A stretch of 64,000 nt of DNA from Porphyrobacter sp. IPPAS B-1204 (GTDB lineage Bacteria > Pseudomonadota > Alphaproteobacteria > Sphingomonadales > Sphingomonadaceae), in contig RHGM01000005.1 in the NCBI GenBank assembly GCA_003724185.1, positions 1 to 64,000 on the forward strand. Direction: 5' to 3'. Below the pieces are notes generated by a model. That model saw nothing but the letters and a program-made list of their open reading frames with translations. It ran no database searches and was not told the origin of the DNA. Below are positions 16,962 to 26,017 of the stretch, in pieces; the first letter of the stretch is position 1; every line of letters begins with the position of its first letter. Both the position numbers and the translations under genes were made by a program.

Positions 16962-17636
16962 TTATCCGAGACGTTCCGCGAGTACGGCGGCGACCCGTGA
17001 CCAGTCCTCGCCAGCGACCTGCGCCCCGGTCGGGTGCAGAATTCCGATTGCCGGCCGTCCCGCTATCCGTCCTGCGACGAGAAGCCGCCTCCGACCCGAC
17101 CGGTCCATCAGGACGGTCCTCGCATCTTGGGCATGCACGTCGAAGGGAGCTATGCCGAGGACGAGGACGATCTCGGGTTCCAGGACGTTGACCAGCTCCT
17201 CCACCTCGCGGGCGCACCAGCGCTCGAGCTTCGTCCGCACGCCGGATGCGACCGCCTCCCATGGGTAGCGGCTGTCGTCGGCACGCTTGATCGTGCTGCT
17301 CTTGAAGAAGAGGAAGTTGGTCTGGACGGCCCGATCGAGATCCGATGATCGTCCGGCCTCGGCGAAGATGGCCCTGACCTTCCGTGCCAAAGGCCATTGG
17401 GCATCTTGGATGTAGGATCTGGCCGGCCATGTCCTCTCGACACAAGGTTGGTTGTCGTCGGCTCCAAATCCCGGGTTGGCTCCTATGATCAGTACCGGCG
17501 GGCGTTCGATCGGCGCGCCGCTCAGCACGCTGAAGCCGCACGCACCCCCGAACAAGTCGTCTCGATGCTCCAACCAAAGTTCGTTCACCCGGCCGTAGAG
17601 GCGACGGACGCGGTCATGAACAGGCAGCTCGGTCAT
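16962..17636 (-). CDS. uracil-DNA-glycosylase-fold protein
   Basis: 224 residues. The motif VLIIGANPGFGADDN near 48-62 matches the glycosylase motif-1 position (G-x-N/D-P-G). A late GILHPTG near 198-204 matches the H-P-S/T-G motif that binds the flipped base. Between them is VLEPEIVLVLGIAPF, the usual central strand. These place it in the uracil-DNA-glycosylase-like superfamily, whose members remove uracil or related bases from DNA, though several divergent families have unknown targets. It is a lone gene in the island. The ATG at 17636 has no strong ribosome site. Family call moderate; substrate unknown. Confidence 0.7.
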   Translation of the reverse strand: MTELPVHDRVRRLYGRVNELWLEHRDDLFGGACGFSVLSGAPIERPPVLIIGANPGFGADDNQPCVERTWPARSYIQDAQWPLARKVRAIFAEAGRSSDLDRAVQTNFLFFKSSTIKRADDSRYPWEAVASGVRTKLERWCAREVEELVNVLEPEIVLVLGIAPFDVHAQDARTVLMDRSGRRRLLVAGRIAGRPAIGILHPTGAQVAGEDWSRVAAVLAERLG

Positions 17637-18118
17637 ATGCCGAGCTAGATATGATCAGCTGCCGCTATATGGCAATCTCAGGATGACGCTTTTCGGGCAA
17701 CCTATGGTCACGAGGTCAGGCGAGTGGCTACCATTAGGGCGCGGCGCAGCCCGGCAGGTCGATGTCCGCCGAGCGGCGGCTCTTAGCACAAGCCGACGTT
17801 CCCGCACCTCCCGACGAACGGCTTCTGTTGGGGCGATAGCCGACGAGCATTGGCCGGACGCCGATATAGTGCTAGGCAAACAGAACGGAGAGTGAGGGCT
17901 CATCTGTTCCTCAGGCCTGCCGCGGTGATTTGTGAGTCGCTATCAGTCTGCTGGCTCGAGAAATTCATTGACCGGACGTTCTGCAGACCGCTTGTTTTCT
18001 AGGATTTCCCCCCAAACGCTGAACCGAACCTCGGTTAGATTAACGAAAATGTGGGGGAGAGTGTGGGGGCGGTTTTTTGCTGATCCCAATAAAAGAATTG
18101 ATATCAAAGCGTTATTTT
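17637..18118. other. island-edge region without recognised genes
   Basis: About 480 bases with only short, overlapping frames on both strands and none with a family I recognise. Near 18050-18085 there are two copies of GTGTGGGGG-like sequence 12-14 bases apart, then a T-rich and an AT-rich stretch leading to the tRNA-like fragment at 18119. This is typical of the outer end of an integrated island. Confidence 0.45.
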
Positions 18119-18146
18119 GATGGTTCGATTCTAGCCCTGTCCACCA
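18119..18146 (+). other. tRNA 3'-end-like fragment; proposed right attachment site of the island
   Basis: The sequence fits the T-arm and acceptor end of a tRNA. Stem GATGG at 18119-18123, loop TTCGATT at 18124-18130, stem CTAGC at 18131-18135 (four of five pairs), acceptor CCTGTCC at 18136-18142, then ACCA. Nothing upstream resembles the rest of a tRNA. Islands that enter at tRNA genes leave such a 3' copy at the far end, so the intact gene should lie to the left, outside the window. Core-type genes begin right after it. Confidence 0.55.
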
Positions 18147-18196
18147 CTTTCCCCGCGGCATGATGGCAAACCACGCCGCAGCGCGGGCGTGCGGTT

Positions 18197-18829
18197 TTAC
18201 TTTATGAAATCGACTACGATCGAGACCGGCTTGCCATCTGCCCGCATGTCCTTGGGAGGGGTGCGGCTGACCGGCATCACGGACTGGTCGAAATCGTGCA
18301 TCACATAGGAATGCGGCGTTACCCAGTGATGGTGGAACGCGATCTTGTGGCAACGGCGAATGTCCGAAGCGATGACCAGCGCGAGCAGTTCGTGATATGT
18401 CGGGAACCAGAGGTGCACATCGCCCCCGGCTGGCAGCACGGTTTCAATCCCGCCTGACATCTGCGCCTTGAGCGCGCCGCCCATTGCGACATCATAAAGG
18501 ACGTTGCCCTGATGGTCATAGACTGAACGTCGGCGCAGCAGCGGGCTGTTGTAATCGGGCAGTGACAGACGAAAGACTGCCCCGGGTCGCATGCAGCGGT
18601 AGATATCGTCGAAGATCGCCGGGATTTTCTCGCGCTCGACATGTTCGAACACGTCCTGGGACTGGAACCCGGCGACGCTATCATCTGCGAAGGGCAGGTT
18701 GGCGCGGGCGTCATGCGGAATGTCGCGGTCAAACCGCGGGGTCAGTGCCAGGCCGACGAACTGGCCGGATTCGTATTGCGGTTCATGAGGAAAGAGGTTG
18801 CCGAAATATACGAATTTGTCACCGATCAT
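18197..18829 (-). CDS. class I SAM-methyltransferase-like protein
   Basis: 210 residues from ATG at 18829. The middle reads LPFADDSVAGFQSQDVFEHVE, then a segment ending IYRCMRPGAVFRLSLPD; this is the strand-4 to strand-5 region of type-11 methyltransferases. The glycine-rich first motif is not evident at the N-terminus, which begins with FVYFGNLFP instead. Similar short proteins occur in surface-polysaccharide gene sets. The substrate is unknown. It is the first gene on the core side of the proposed island border and lies downstream of dabA on the same strand, with a 184-base gap, so it is probably separately expressed. Confidence 0.7.
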   Translation of the reverse strand: MIGDKFVYFGNLFPHEPQYESGQFVGLALTPRFDRDIPHDARANLPFADDSVAGFQSQDVFEHVEREKIPAIFDDIYRCMRPGAVFRLSLPDYNSPLLRRRSVYDHQGNVLYDVAMGGALKAQMSGGIETVLPAGGDVHLWFPTYHELLALVIASDIRRCHKIAFHHHWVTPHSYVMHDFDQSVMPVSRTPPKDMRADGKPVSIVVDFIK

Positions 18830-19013
18830 GGGTCTGGCTTTCCGGCTCAAGCAGGTGTGCCGTAGCTATCGCACGTGATCCCCTGACCGGGCAATCATAA
18901 CGGCCGCGGAGTCAGGTCCAGATTGGTCCTATGCCTCAAGGCCGCCGCCCGCTCGTTCCCTCCCGGGCCGGTCTGTAGGGCCGACCCTGCGATCCTTGCG
19001 CGGGTGGCGGTCT

Positions 19014-21398
19014 TCAGGCAGCCAGAACCTGCGGCACGGCCTCAGCAAAGGCCAGGCCCGGCACATAACGCGCATCAACCTTGCCGTTCTTCAGCGCGAA
19101 GAGATGCAGCCAGCCATTGTCGAACAGCGCGCGCACCTGCGGATGCTTTTCGAGGATGCGGAGCATTTCCTCGCGCGGGGCCTCGATCATCACGCTGAGG
19201 CGCAATGGTTCATGCTGGAGCGCATCGCCGTCGTGCACCGCCTGCCACGGAAGGCCAGCGCGCAGGCGTCCGCCATTGCCCTCGATCACGCCGATCCCGC
19301 CGACAACATTGTGGATCAGCTTGTTGCCGCCGCCGAAGGTTTCCGGCGCGACGCTCGATCCGTAGTATTGCAGGGAGATCCAGCTGGCCACCACCACCGG
19401 CGCGGTGATGATGAGTTCCAGTGTGCCGAAGCCCGCGTCGGCCTGCCAGTCATAGGAGTGCAGGAACGCCCGCCCGCCCAGATCGCGGCCCGCGGTTGCC
19501 TCACGCGGGGCGGCGATGAAGGCCGCGCAGCCTGCAAGGCCCCATTCCGGGCGGATCTCGGCCCAGTTCTGGGCGCGTGCGGCGATCGTGTTCCAGCGTG
19601 CGCCGGGCAGCCGCACCGCACGCTCCGCGCGGGCGACCTTGGCGGCCTGGGCCAGCCAACTGCGCACCTTGCCCAGATCGGCACTCCGGGCGGGGGGCAG
19701 GCCGTCATCATAGATGGTGATCGCATCGGTGGTGGTATCGTGCAGGCCAGCCACGAACAGCGTATCGGCAGGCACATCAACGCCGCGTTCGGCAAGGCCG
19801 GCGCGGGTTTCCGGATCGTTGAGCAGGATCGCCAGCAGCCGCGCAGAAACCTCGCCGGTGTAGCCCCCGCAGGCGCCGCAGTGATAGGCGCTGTCATGCG
19901 GGTTGTTGGTGGTGTTGCCCCCGTGGCCGAGCAGCAGGACGATGGCGCCGTGGCCTTGCGTCAGGCTCATCGCCTTCAGCACCGCTGCGCCAGTATCGGC
20001 CTTGGCTGCGGCACTCATTCCGCCGATCACTTCAGGCGCGGGCTCTGTCTTGGGCTCGGCTGCGAAGCCAAGCGCCGATTTCACCAGCTTGACCGCATAG
20101 ACCGGCCCCATTGCCTCGACAAAGGCGAAGGAGGACACCGCCGCCTGCCGGAACCGGCCCCATGCGCGGGCGCTGCGGGCGGTGATACGGTTGGCTGTGT
20201 CGCTGGCCGGATCGCCCGCACTGGAGGTGGTAAGCCCCGGATTGAGCAACACCGGCAACCGCGCTTCGAGAATGTCCGAACCATGCGCATGGTGCGCGAG
20301 CGGCAGCCCGAAGAAGCCTGCAAACCCGATGGTTGCGATCGAACTGTCGACACTTTCGAGCGCACGGCGGAAGACTTCGGAGCGCACGTCGATGCAGAAT
20401 GCGGCTTGCAGGAAGGGGCGCGCTTCGGCGGTTGACGTGGCGCCGTCCAGGGCTGCGGTCAGGCGGCGCTGGTGACCGCGGTCGGCGGCGTCCTGAAGGA
20501 TTGCAAGTGCCACGTCCTCAGCTGTGGGTGTGACCGCCTCTGCATGGGCGGCAACGGTCGCCGCCCAGCTTTCCGCAATGGCTGGAGTCTGCACCAGCAG
20601 CGCCTCGTCCCAGATCAGGCGGATCGCGAGCAGATCGATCAGCGTGCGATCAGTGCCGCCTGCCAATTCCGCCTGCCACAGCAACCAGCGCGCGTGCTGC
20701 GCCCAGCCGCCAAGGCTCATTGCCAGCCGGTGGAACGCGGTCGGTGCAGCGGCGTCAGTGATGCCGAGCGTTTCGGCTGCGGACAGGATCGCCCGCTCGG
20801 TGGTGTCGGGGGCGCAGGCCACATGGGCGCAGAAGCCCTGCATTCCGGCGATCTCGGGCGTCAGGTCATGCATCGCCCAGCCGCGCCAGGCTGTGAAGGC
20901 CTCGGCTCCGGGAGCGGGCGACCACAGCGCCTGACCGCGATCAAACTGCCCTGCGGCCCACAGGCCGATGCACTTGTCGATCAGCGCGGGCCAATCAATC
21001 CCGGTCGACTCGGCAGCAAGATCCGCAACCGTCGGCAGAGCGCGCGGTGCAGGGCCATTGCCCAGCGCCTTGGCGATCTTGCGAAGGGCAGTGGTGCTCG
21101 AAGGCTTGAGCGGCGAGGGCGCGGCGGAGAGCGCATCTGCCAGATCATCCTCGCAGATCCGGCCTTCTGCGATGGCGGCGGCGTATTCCGCACCCGTCTG
21201 CGTAACGCGCACCCCCGCGACCCGCGCCAGCCGCGCGGCGGCGGTGGCAAGGTCTTCACCCGTCTGGCCGAGGAAGGGGTTGACCGCCACGGTTGCATCA
21301 AGCGGGAAGGCGGGCGGGATGGCACGCCCGGCGGCCTCAGCGGCGTCAAGCACCGCCGAGAAGCGGGCCGGGGCGATGTCTGTGTGGTTCATCAGCAT
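19014..21398 (-). CDS. dabA: inorganic carbon transport subunit DabA (DUF2309/UPF0753)
   Basis: 794 residues, normal for the family. The zinc-site motifs are intact: CIDVRSE (C335, D337), GHGGN (H492) and HCGACGG (C507). In characterised Dab systems these resemble a carbonic-anhydrase-like site that captures CO2 as bicarbonate at the inner membrane, powered by the partner DabB. The ATG at 21398 has GGAG 8 bases upstream. dabB ends 21 bases before it on the same strand, so the two form an operon. A LysR gene stands divergent from dabB. In a heterotroph this pair would supply bicarbonate for carboxylases at air-level CO2. Confidence 0.93.
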   Translation of the reverse strand: MLMNHTDIAPARFSAVLDAAEAAGRAIPPAFPLDATVAVNPFLGQTGEDLATAAARLARVAGVRVTQTGAEYAAAIAEGRICEDDLADALSAAPSPLKPSSTTALRKIAKALGNGPAPRALPTVADLAAESTGIDWPALIDKCIGLWAAGQFDRGQALWSPAPGAEAFTAWRGWAMHDLTPEIAGMQGFCAHVACAPDTTERAILSAAETLGITDAAAPTAFHRLAMSLGGWAQHARWLLWQAELAGGTDRTLIDLLAIRLIWDEALLVQTPAIAESWAATVAAHAEAVTPTAEDVALAILQDAADRGHQRRLTAALDGATSTAEARPFLQAAFCIDVRSEVFRRALESVDSSIATIGFAGFFGLPLAHHAHGSDILEARLPVLLNPGLTTSSAGDPASDTANRITARSARAWGRFRQAAVSSFAFVEAMGPVYAVKLVKSALGFAAEPKTEPAPEVIGGMSAAAKADTGAAVLKAMSLTQGHGAIVLLLGHGGNTTNNPHDSAYHCGACGGYTGEVSARLLAILLNDPETRAGLAERGVDVPADTLFVAGLHDTTTDAITIYDDGLPPARSADLGKVRSWLAQAAKVARAERAVRLPGARWNTIAARAQNWAEIRPEWGLAGCAAFIAAPREATAGRDLGGRAFLHSYDWQADAGFGTLELIITAPVVVASWISLQYYGSSVAPETFGGGNKLIHNVVGGIGVIEGNGGRLRAGLPWQAVHDGDALQHEPLRLSVMIEAPREEMLRILEKHPQVRALFDNGWLHLFALKNGKVDARYVPGLAFAEAVPQVLAA

Positions 21399-21419
21399 GG
21401 CAAATCTCCGTGGTGCGGG

Positions 21420-22985
21420 TCAGCGCTTCGAGGTGGTGCGGAAGCCGCCGATGGCGCGGTCAAGCAGGGCGTTGAGGTAGAGGCCGTTGGCAAGGTGAAC
21501 GCGCAGGCCTGCGGCTGCCGGATGGTGCGCCCACAGCGGGAACAGCGCCTGGGCAAAGGCGACAAGACCAAAGCTGGCGACCGCCACTACCAGCAGCGCC
21601 CATTCCAGATCGGTCGGCGGAGGTGCGGGCGGGAGCAGCGCCCCCCAGATCGCTTGAGCGATGGTCTGGAAGCTGAAGTAACCAATGGCGGCGGCCAGCG
21701 CTGCGGCGGCGGTGCGCTTGGTCAGCGCGACAGGCGCGCGGTCGGCAAGGCCCTGGGCGACGAGATAGGCGACGCCGAAGATCAGGATCGCGCCCAGAGC
21801 CAGCGCCTGTGCGGACTTCGGCCCGAAGGCGGCTGTGAAGGCAGCGGCAATCCCGGCGAAGATGGCGAGCGCCAGCGCAAAGCTCTTCAGCACGGCGGCA
21901 ACGCTCGGCACGGCGACGGGGCCGGGGCGGCGGATGCTGGCAACATCGGCCACTGCATTGCCTGACGAAAGGAAGGCGTGCGCCTTGTACAGCGAGTGCG
22001 CGACGATGTGCAGCAGCGCCAGCGTCCACAGGCCAAGTCCGCATTGCAGCAGCATGAAACCCATCTGCGACACCGTGGACCAGGCGAGCGCGGTCTTGAT
22101 CGCGCTCTGGGTCAGCATCACCGCCGCTCCGAACAGAGCCGTCAGTCCGCCAATCAGCACCAGCGCGGCCATTGCCCCGGTGCTCGCCTGCACCAGCGGC
22201 GCGGCCGTGATCAGCAGCACGCCGCCCGAGTTGATGATCCCGGCGTGGAGCAGGGCGGACACAGGAGTGGGGGCCTCCATCACCTCGGTCAGCCAGCCAT
22301 GCAGCGGGAAGGCGGCGGTCTTGAGCGCAGCGGCTGCGACGATAGCAGCCACACCGAGGGTGCCGGCAAGGCCGAGGCCCGTGGCAGTCACAGCGGAAGG
22401 CAGCGCGGCGAGGTCGAGCGTGCCGAACCGTGCGAACAGCAGGCCGGCAGCGATCACCAGCATCACGTCGGCCGTGTGCCAGACGAGCGCAAACTTGGTG
22501 GCAGCACGTTGCGCCTCGGGCCGGTCGGGGTAGAACAGCAGGAGACGCTTCAGCGCGAGGCCGACGGCCATGGCGGCCACGATCATGGTCGGCAAGGTGC
22601 CTGCCTGGACGAACACCAGCACCGCAGCGAGCGTGGTCAGCATCAAACCGTGGAACGCCCCCTCGCGCGCCTCCCCGTCAATGTAGGTGCGGCTGTAGCG
22701 CATCACGATCCAGCCGATGAAGCCGACCAGCGTGGCCATGCTGGCGCTGACCAGATCGCTGCGCAGCGCGAGTGCGAAAGGACCGTCCAGCAGAGCGAGG
22801 CCCGGGGAGGAGGTCAGCGCGGTCTGGATGAGGCCTGCGAGCGCAAGGCCGAAGGCAGCAAGCGCCGAACCCTCGGCCATCTGCGGCAGACTGCCGGGGC
22901 GCTTGCCGGGACGGGTTAGCGCAAGCAGGATCACCGGCACAAAGGCCAGCGGGGCAAACACGGTAAGGGCGACAGCGTCAGACAT
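21420..22985 (-). CDS. dabB: inorganic carbon transport subunit DabB (NuoL/MrpA-like)
   Basis: 521 residues from ATG at 22985, with GGAG upstream. It is a proton-conducting membrane-transporter-M protein with at least twelve hydrophobic segments. Family motifs are seen: FPLHGWLTEVMEAPTPVSALLHAG and, later, KTALAWSTVSQMGFM, which in complex I antiporter subunits line the proton path with lysine and histidine residues. It lacks complex I neighbours and is instead followed by dabA, which defines it as DabB. DabB is thought to couple the proton gradient to CO2 capture by DabA. It starts 129 bases from the divergent LysR gene; a TTC-N9-GAA site sits between. Confidence 0.92.
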   Translation of the reverse strand: MSDAVALTVFAPLAFVPVILLALTRPGKRPGSLPQMAEGSALAAFGLALAGLIQTALTSSPGLALLDGPFALALRSDLVSASMATLVGFIGWIVMRYSRTYIDGEAREGAFHGLMLTTLAAVLVFVQAGTLPTMIVAAMAVGLALKRLLLFYPDRPEAQRAATKFALVWHTADVMLVIAAGLLFARFGTLDLAALPSAVTATGLGLAGTLGVAAIVAAAALKTAAFPLHGWLTEVMEAPTPVSALLHAGIINSGGVLLITAAPLVQASTGAMAALVLIGGLTALFGAAVMLTQSAIKTALAWSTVSQMGFMLLQCGLGLWTLALLHIVAHSLYKAHAFLSSGNAVADVASIRRPGPVAVPSVAAVLKSFALALAIFAGIAAAFTAAFGPKSAQALALGAILIFGVAYLVAQGLADRAPVALTKRTAAAALAAAIGYFSFQTIAQAIWGALLPPAPPPTDLEWALLVVAVASFGLVAFAQALFPLWAHHPAAAGLRVHLANGLYLNALLDRAIGGFRTTSKR

Positions 22986-23078
22986 CGGGCAGCGCTCCGG
23001 CAGCGAGAGGGTTCGGGAACGCTTTGCCGGATAGGCACTGGACGAAATTAAAGAAAATACATATTTTGATGCCAATCG

Positions 23079-23093
23079 TTCGTCTCAACAGAA
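23079..23093. promoter_or_regulatory. LysR-type operator candidate (TTC-N9-GAA)
   Basis: TTC at 23079-23081 and GAA at 23091-23093 frame nine bases, giving the T-N11-A palindrome favoured by LysR regulators; flanks extend it to CGTTC...GAACG. It sits between the divergent dabB and lysR starts, about 22 bases before the regulator's ATG, the classic place for self- and target-control. The site is read from sequence; binding is inference. Confidence 0.5.
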
Positions 23094-23114
23094 CGGTCAA
23101 GCAGGATTAGCACC

Positions 23115-24029
23115 ATGGCGAGCCTCAATCTTCACCACTTGCGCCTGTTCCGCGCCACTGCGCGAGAGGGCACGCTGACGGCGGCGGCGCGCGCGCTGAA
23201 TATCTCGCAGAGCGCCGTGTCGACGCAGATCAAGGCGCTGGAGGCCGATCTTGGGCATGATCTGTTCGAACGGCGCGGGCGCAATCTGGTTCTAACCGAA
23301 GCAGGGCGGATCGCGCTCGATTATGCCGACCAGATCTTTCGCGCCTCGGAACAGCTTACCGCCACATTCCGTGCTGTGGGCGGCCAGCGCAAGGTGCTGC
23401 GCATCGGTGCGCTGGCGACGCTGTCGCGCAACTTCCAGATGCGCTTTCTCGAACCGCTGATCGGGCGGGACGATGTCGAGGTGGTGCTGCGTTCGGGCAC
23501 GCAGGCCAGCCTGTTGCGGGCGCTGGAGGCGCTTACCATCGATGTATTGCTAACCAACCAAGTGCCCGCGCGCGACGCCGCCAGCCCCTATCTGGTGCGG
23601 CGACTGGCCGAACAACCTGTCAGCCTCGTTGGCGCAAGGTCCACGCTGGCGCTGGCAGGGCAGGGCTTGACCACCCTGCTCACCGCCGCGCCGTTGATCC
23701 TGCCCACACCCGAAACCGCCCTGCGCGCCGGGTTCGATGCGCTGACGGAGCAGATGGGCATCGTCCCTCGGATCGCGGCCGAGGCGGACGACATGGCGAT
23801 GCTGCGTCTGCTCGCCCGGTCGGACGCAGGGGTGGCCGTGATCCCGCCGATCGTGGTGCGCGACGAACTGGCGACGGGCATGCTGTACGAACTGTTCCAG
23901 CTGCCCGGCATTACCGAGGAATTCTACGCCGTTACCATTTCGCGCACATTCCCCAATCCGCTGCTGCGAGAAGTGCTGGATCCCGAGGCGGAGGCGGCAG
24001 GGCTTGCAGCGAGGGAAGGCGCCCAGTAA
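23115..24029 (+). CDS. LysR-family regulator, likely controlling dabBA
   Basis: 304 residues. The N-terminal winged helix is textbook LysR: LHHLRLFRATAREGTLTAAARALNISQS, with the recognition helix SAVSTQIKALE. The C-terminal effector domain reads RKVLRIGALATLSRNFQMRF, which is closer to the NhaR branch than to CbbR. Divergent placement from dabB and the TTC-N9-GAA palindrome between them imply that it controls carbon uptake, perhaps sensing low inorganic carbon or ion/pH state. An AGGA ribosome site stands before the ATG. The fabH-like gene follows closely, on the same strand, and could be co-transcribed. Confidence 0.88.
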   Translation: MASLNLHHLRLFRATAREGTLTAAARALNISQSAVSTQIKALEADLGHDLFERRGRNLVLTEAGRIALDYADQIFRASEQLTATFRAVGGQRKVLRIGALATLSRNFQMRFLEPLIGRDDVEVVLRSGTQASLLRALEALTIDVLLTNQVPARDAASPYLVRRLAEQPVSLVGARSTLALAGQGLTTLLTAAPLILPTPETALRAGFDALTEQMGIVPRIAAEADDMAMLRLLARSDAGVAVIPPIVVRDELATGMLYELFQLPGITEEFYAVTISRTFPNPLLREVLDPEAEAAGLAAREGAQ

Positions 24030-24056
24030 GGCCCGCGTCCCATGCAAGAGAGTCCC

Positions 24057-25215
24057 ATGCAGGAAACGCAAGCCCCCCCGCGCCGCCGCGCTCACCGGCC
24101 GTCCCGTCATCTCCGCCACCGGGCTGTTCACGCCCGCTGACAGCATTTCCAATGATGAACTGGTGGCGAGCTTCAACGCCTTCGTAGACCGTCACAATGC
24201 TGCCCATGCGCAGGCGATTGCCGCTGGCGAGGCCGAAGCACTGACCTATTCCTCCGCTGAATTCATCGAAAAGGCGAGCGGGATCAAGGCCCGCCACGTG
24301 ATGAGCAAGGCGCCGATTCTCGATCCCGACGTGATGTGCCCGCGCCTGCCGGAACGCGGTAACGACGAGCTGTCGATCATGGCCGAAATCGGTGTCGCGG
24401 CGGCGCGCCAGGCGCTGGAGCGTGCTGGCCGCAAGCCTGAGGATGTCGATGCGGTGCTGTGCGCGGCGTCGAACATGCAGCGCGCCTATCCGGCGATGGC
24501 AATCGAAATCCAGCAGGCGCTGGGGATCGAAGGCTTCGGCTTCGACATGAATGTTGCCTGCTCATCGGCAACTTTCGGTATCCAGACCGCTGCCGATTAC
24601 ATCCGCGCCGGCAATGCGCGTTCTGTCTTGGTGGTCAGCCCGGAAATCACATCAGGCCATCTGAACTGGCGTGACCGCGACAGCCACTTCATCTTCGGCG
24701 ATGTTGCGACCGCCGTGCTGGTCGAGGACGCAGCGATTGCCCCGGCCGGGCACTGGGACATTCTCGGTACGCGGCTGAAGACCGTGTTCTCGAACAACAT
24801 CCGCAACAACTTCGGCTTTCTGAACCGCGCCGCGCCCGACAGCGCGGGCAGCGCCGACAAGCTGTTCGTTCAGGAGGGACGCAAGGTTTTCAAGGAAGTC
24901 GTGCCGATGGTGGCGCAGCTTATCCTTGAGGAATCCGCACGGCTCGGGATCACACCGGAAGACCTGCGCCGCCTGTGGCTGCATCAGGCCAACGCAGGGA
25001 TGAACCGGCTGATCGCGCAAAAAGTGCTGGGTCATGAGGCGAACGAGGACGAAAGTCCCACCGTTCTGGACACCTATGGCAACACCTCCAGCGCAGGCTC
25101 GATCATTGCATTTCACCAGCATTCCCATGATCTTGCCGCAGGCGATACGGGGCTGATCTGCTCGTTCGGCGCGGGCTATTCGGCTGGGGTGGTGTTCGTG
25201 CGCAAGACGGGTTGA
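24057..25215 (+). CDS. 3-oxoacyl-ACP synthase III-like (FabH family), apparent N-terminal frameshift
   Basis: The long frame encodes a thiolase-fold synthase with all three catalytic residues: cysteine in NVACSSATFG, histidine in LWLHQANAGMN and asparagine in YGNTSSAGS. It is about 380 residues, longer than housekeeping FabH, as in the beta-ketoacyl-ACP-synthase-III group used for secondary or unusual acyl starters. The conserved region begins ALTGRPVISATGLFTP. No ATG or GTG precedes it in frame. ATGs at 24042 and 24057 are in another frame, and removing one C from the 7-C run (24073-24079) joins them to read MQETQAPPRAAALTG. Either the base is an error, the gene has slipped, or a TTG at 24004 is used. 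Confidence 0.82.
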
Positions 25216-25264
25216 AGCAGGCGAGTTGCTTGCGAGGCGGCGCAAGCGCCCCTAGAGCAGTGCC

Positions 25265-26017
25265 ATGGCAGGTGAAATCCTCGATAACAAAGGCCGGGGC
25301 GAGGCGGGCTGGGATTGGCCGGCAATCCACCCGGAAGGTCGCAAGTTCGGTCTGATCGCGGTCGCCGCGAGCCTGTTCTTCCTGCTCGTGCTTGGCTGGG
25401 GCATCATCGGCTGGCCGTTGCTGTTCCTCAGCGTTGGCGTGTTTGCTTTCTTCCGCGATCCCGAACGTGTTGTCCCGCAAAGCGATACATCGATCATCGC
25501 CCCCGCCGACGGTATCGTGACGCTGATCGAAGAGGTGGAACCGCCGCTCGAATTGCAGATCAACGACGGATCGGGCTTTGCCGGCTTGCCGTCCGGGCCG
25601 GTTACCCGCGTGTCAATCTTCATGAGCGTGTTCGATGTGCACATCAACCGCACCCCTGTGGGCGGCACGGTGCGACGGGTGGTCTATATTCCTGGCCGCT
25701 TCATGAACGCCGAGCTCGACAAGGCGAGTGAGGAGAACGAGCGGCAGCATATCCTGATCGAACGTAGCGACGGGCTTAAGGTCGGCTTCACGCAGATCGC
25801 CGGTTTGCTGGCGCGGCGGATTGTGCCGTTCGTCAAGCCGGGAGACATGGTCGCCAAGGGGCAGCGGGTCGGCCTAATCCGGTTCGGTAGCCGGGTGGAT
25901 GTGTACCTGCCTGCCGGGACCGATGCAGCCGTGATGATCGGCCAGACGACAATTGCCGGCGAAACTGTGATCGCCGAAATCGGCCAGCGCGGACTGATTG
26001 AAGGGATTGCCCAGTGA
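25265..26017 (+). CDS. psd: phosphatidylserine decarboxylase proenzyme
   Basis: 250 residues, the short membrane form. It turns phosphatidylserine into phosphatidylethanolamine at the inner membrane. DPERVVP and the conserved segment [16 protein letters not shown] are present. The self-cleavage site is in RFGSRVDVY, where the serine becomes the pyruvoyl group. Two hydrophobic helices near 35-62 anchor it. The gene overlaps pssA by four bases (GTGA), so substrate and product enzymes are translated together. Confidence 0.94.
   Translation: MAGEILDNKGRGEAGWDWPAIHPEGRKFGLIAVAASLFFLLVLGWGIIGWPLLFLSVGVFAFFRDPERVVPQSDTSIIAPADGIVTLIEEVEPPLELQINDGSGFAGLPSGPVTRVSIFMSVFDVHINRTPVGGTVRRVVYIPGRFMNAELDKASEENERQHILIERSDGLKVGFTQIAGLLARRIVPFVKPGDMVAKGQRVGLIRFGSRVDVYLPAGTDAAVMIGQTTIAGETVIAEIGQRGLIEGIAQ

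Noticed and set aside
16909..17577. 222-residue minus-strand frame overlapping the glycosylase-fold gene
   Set aside because: The overlapping frame at 16962-17636 carries glycosylase motifs; this one is arginine/proline-rich noise.
17655..17903. Small frames on both strands in the island edge
   Set aside because: No start context, no domain, and overlapping frames on both strands; cannot choose.
18050..18085. Two GTGTGGGGG-like copies as an attachment repeat
   Set aside because: They are too short and only 12-14 bases apart; more likely local low complexity near the island end.
18996..20435. 479-residue plus-strand frame opposite dabA
   Set aside because: Antisense of a gene with intact family motifs; the sequence is arginine- and glycine-rich filler without motifs.
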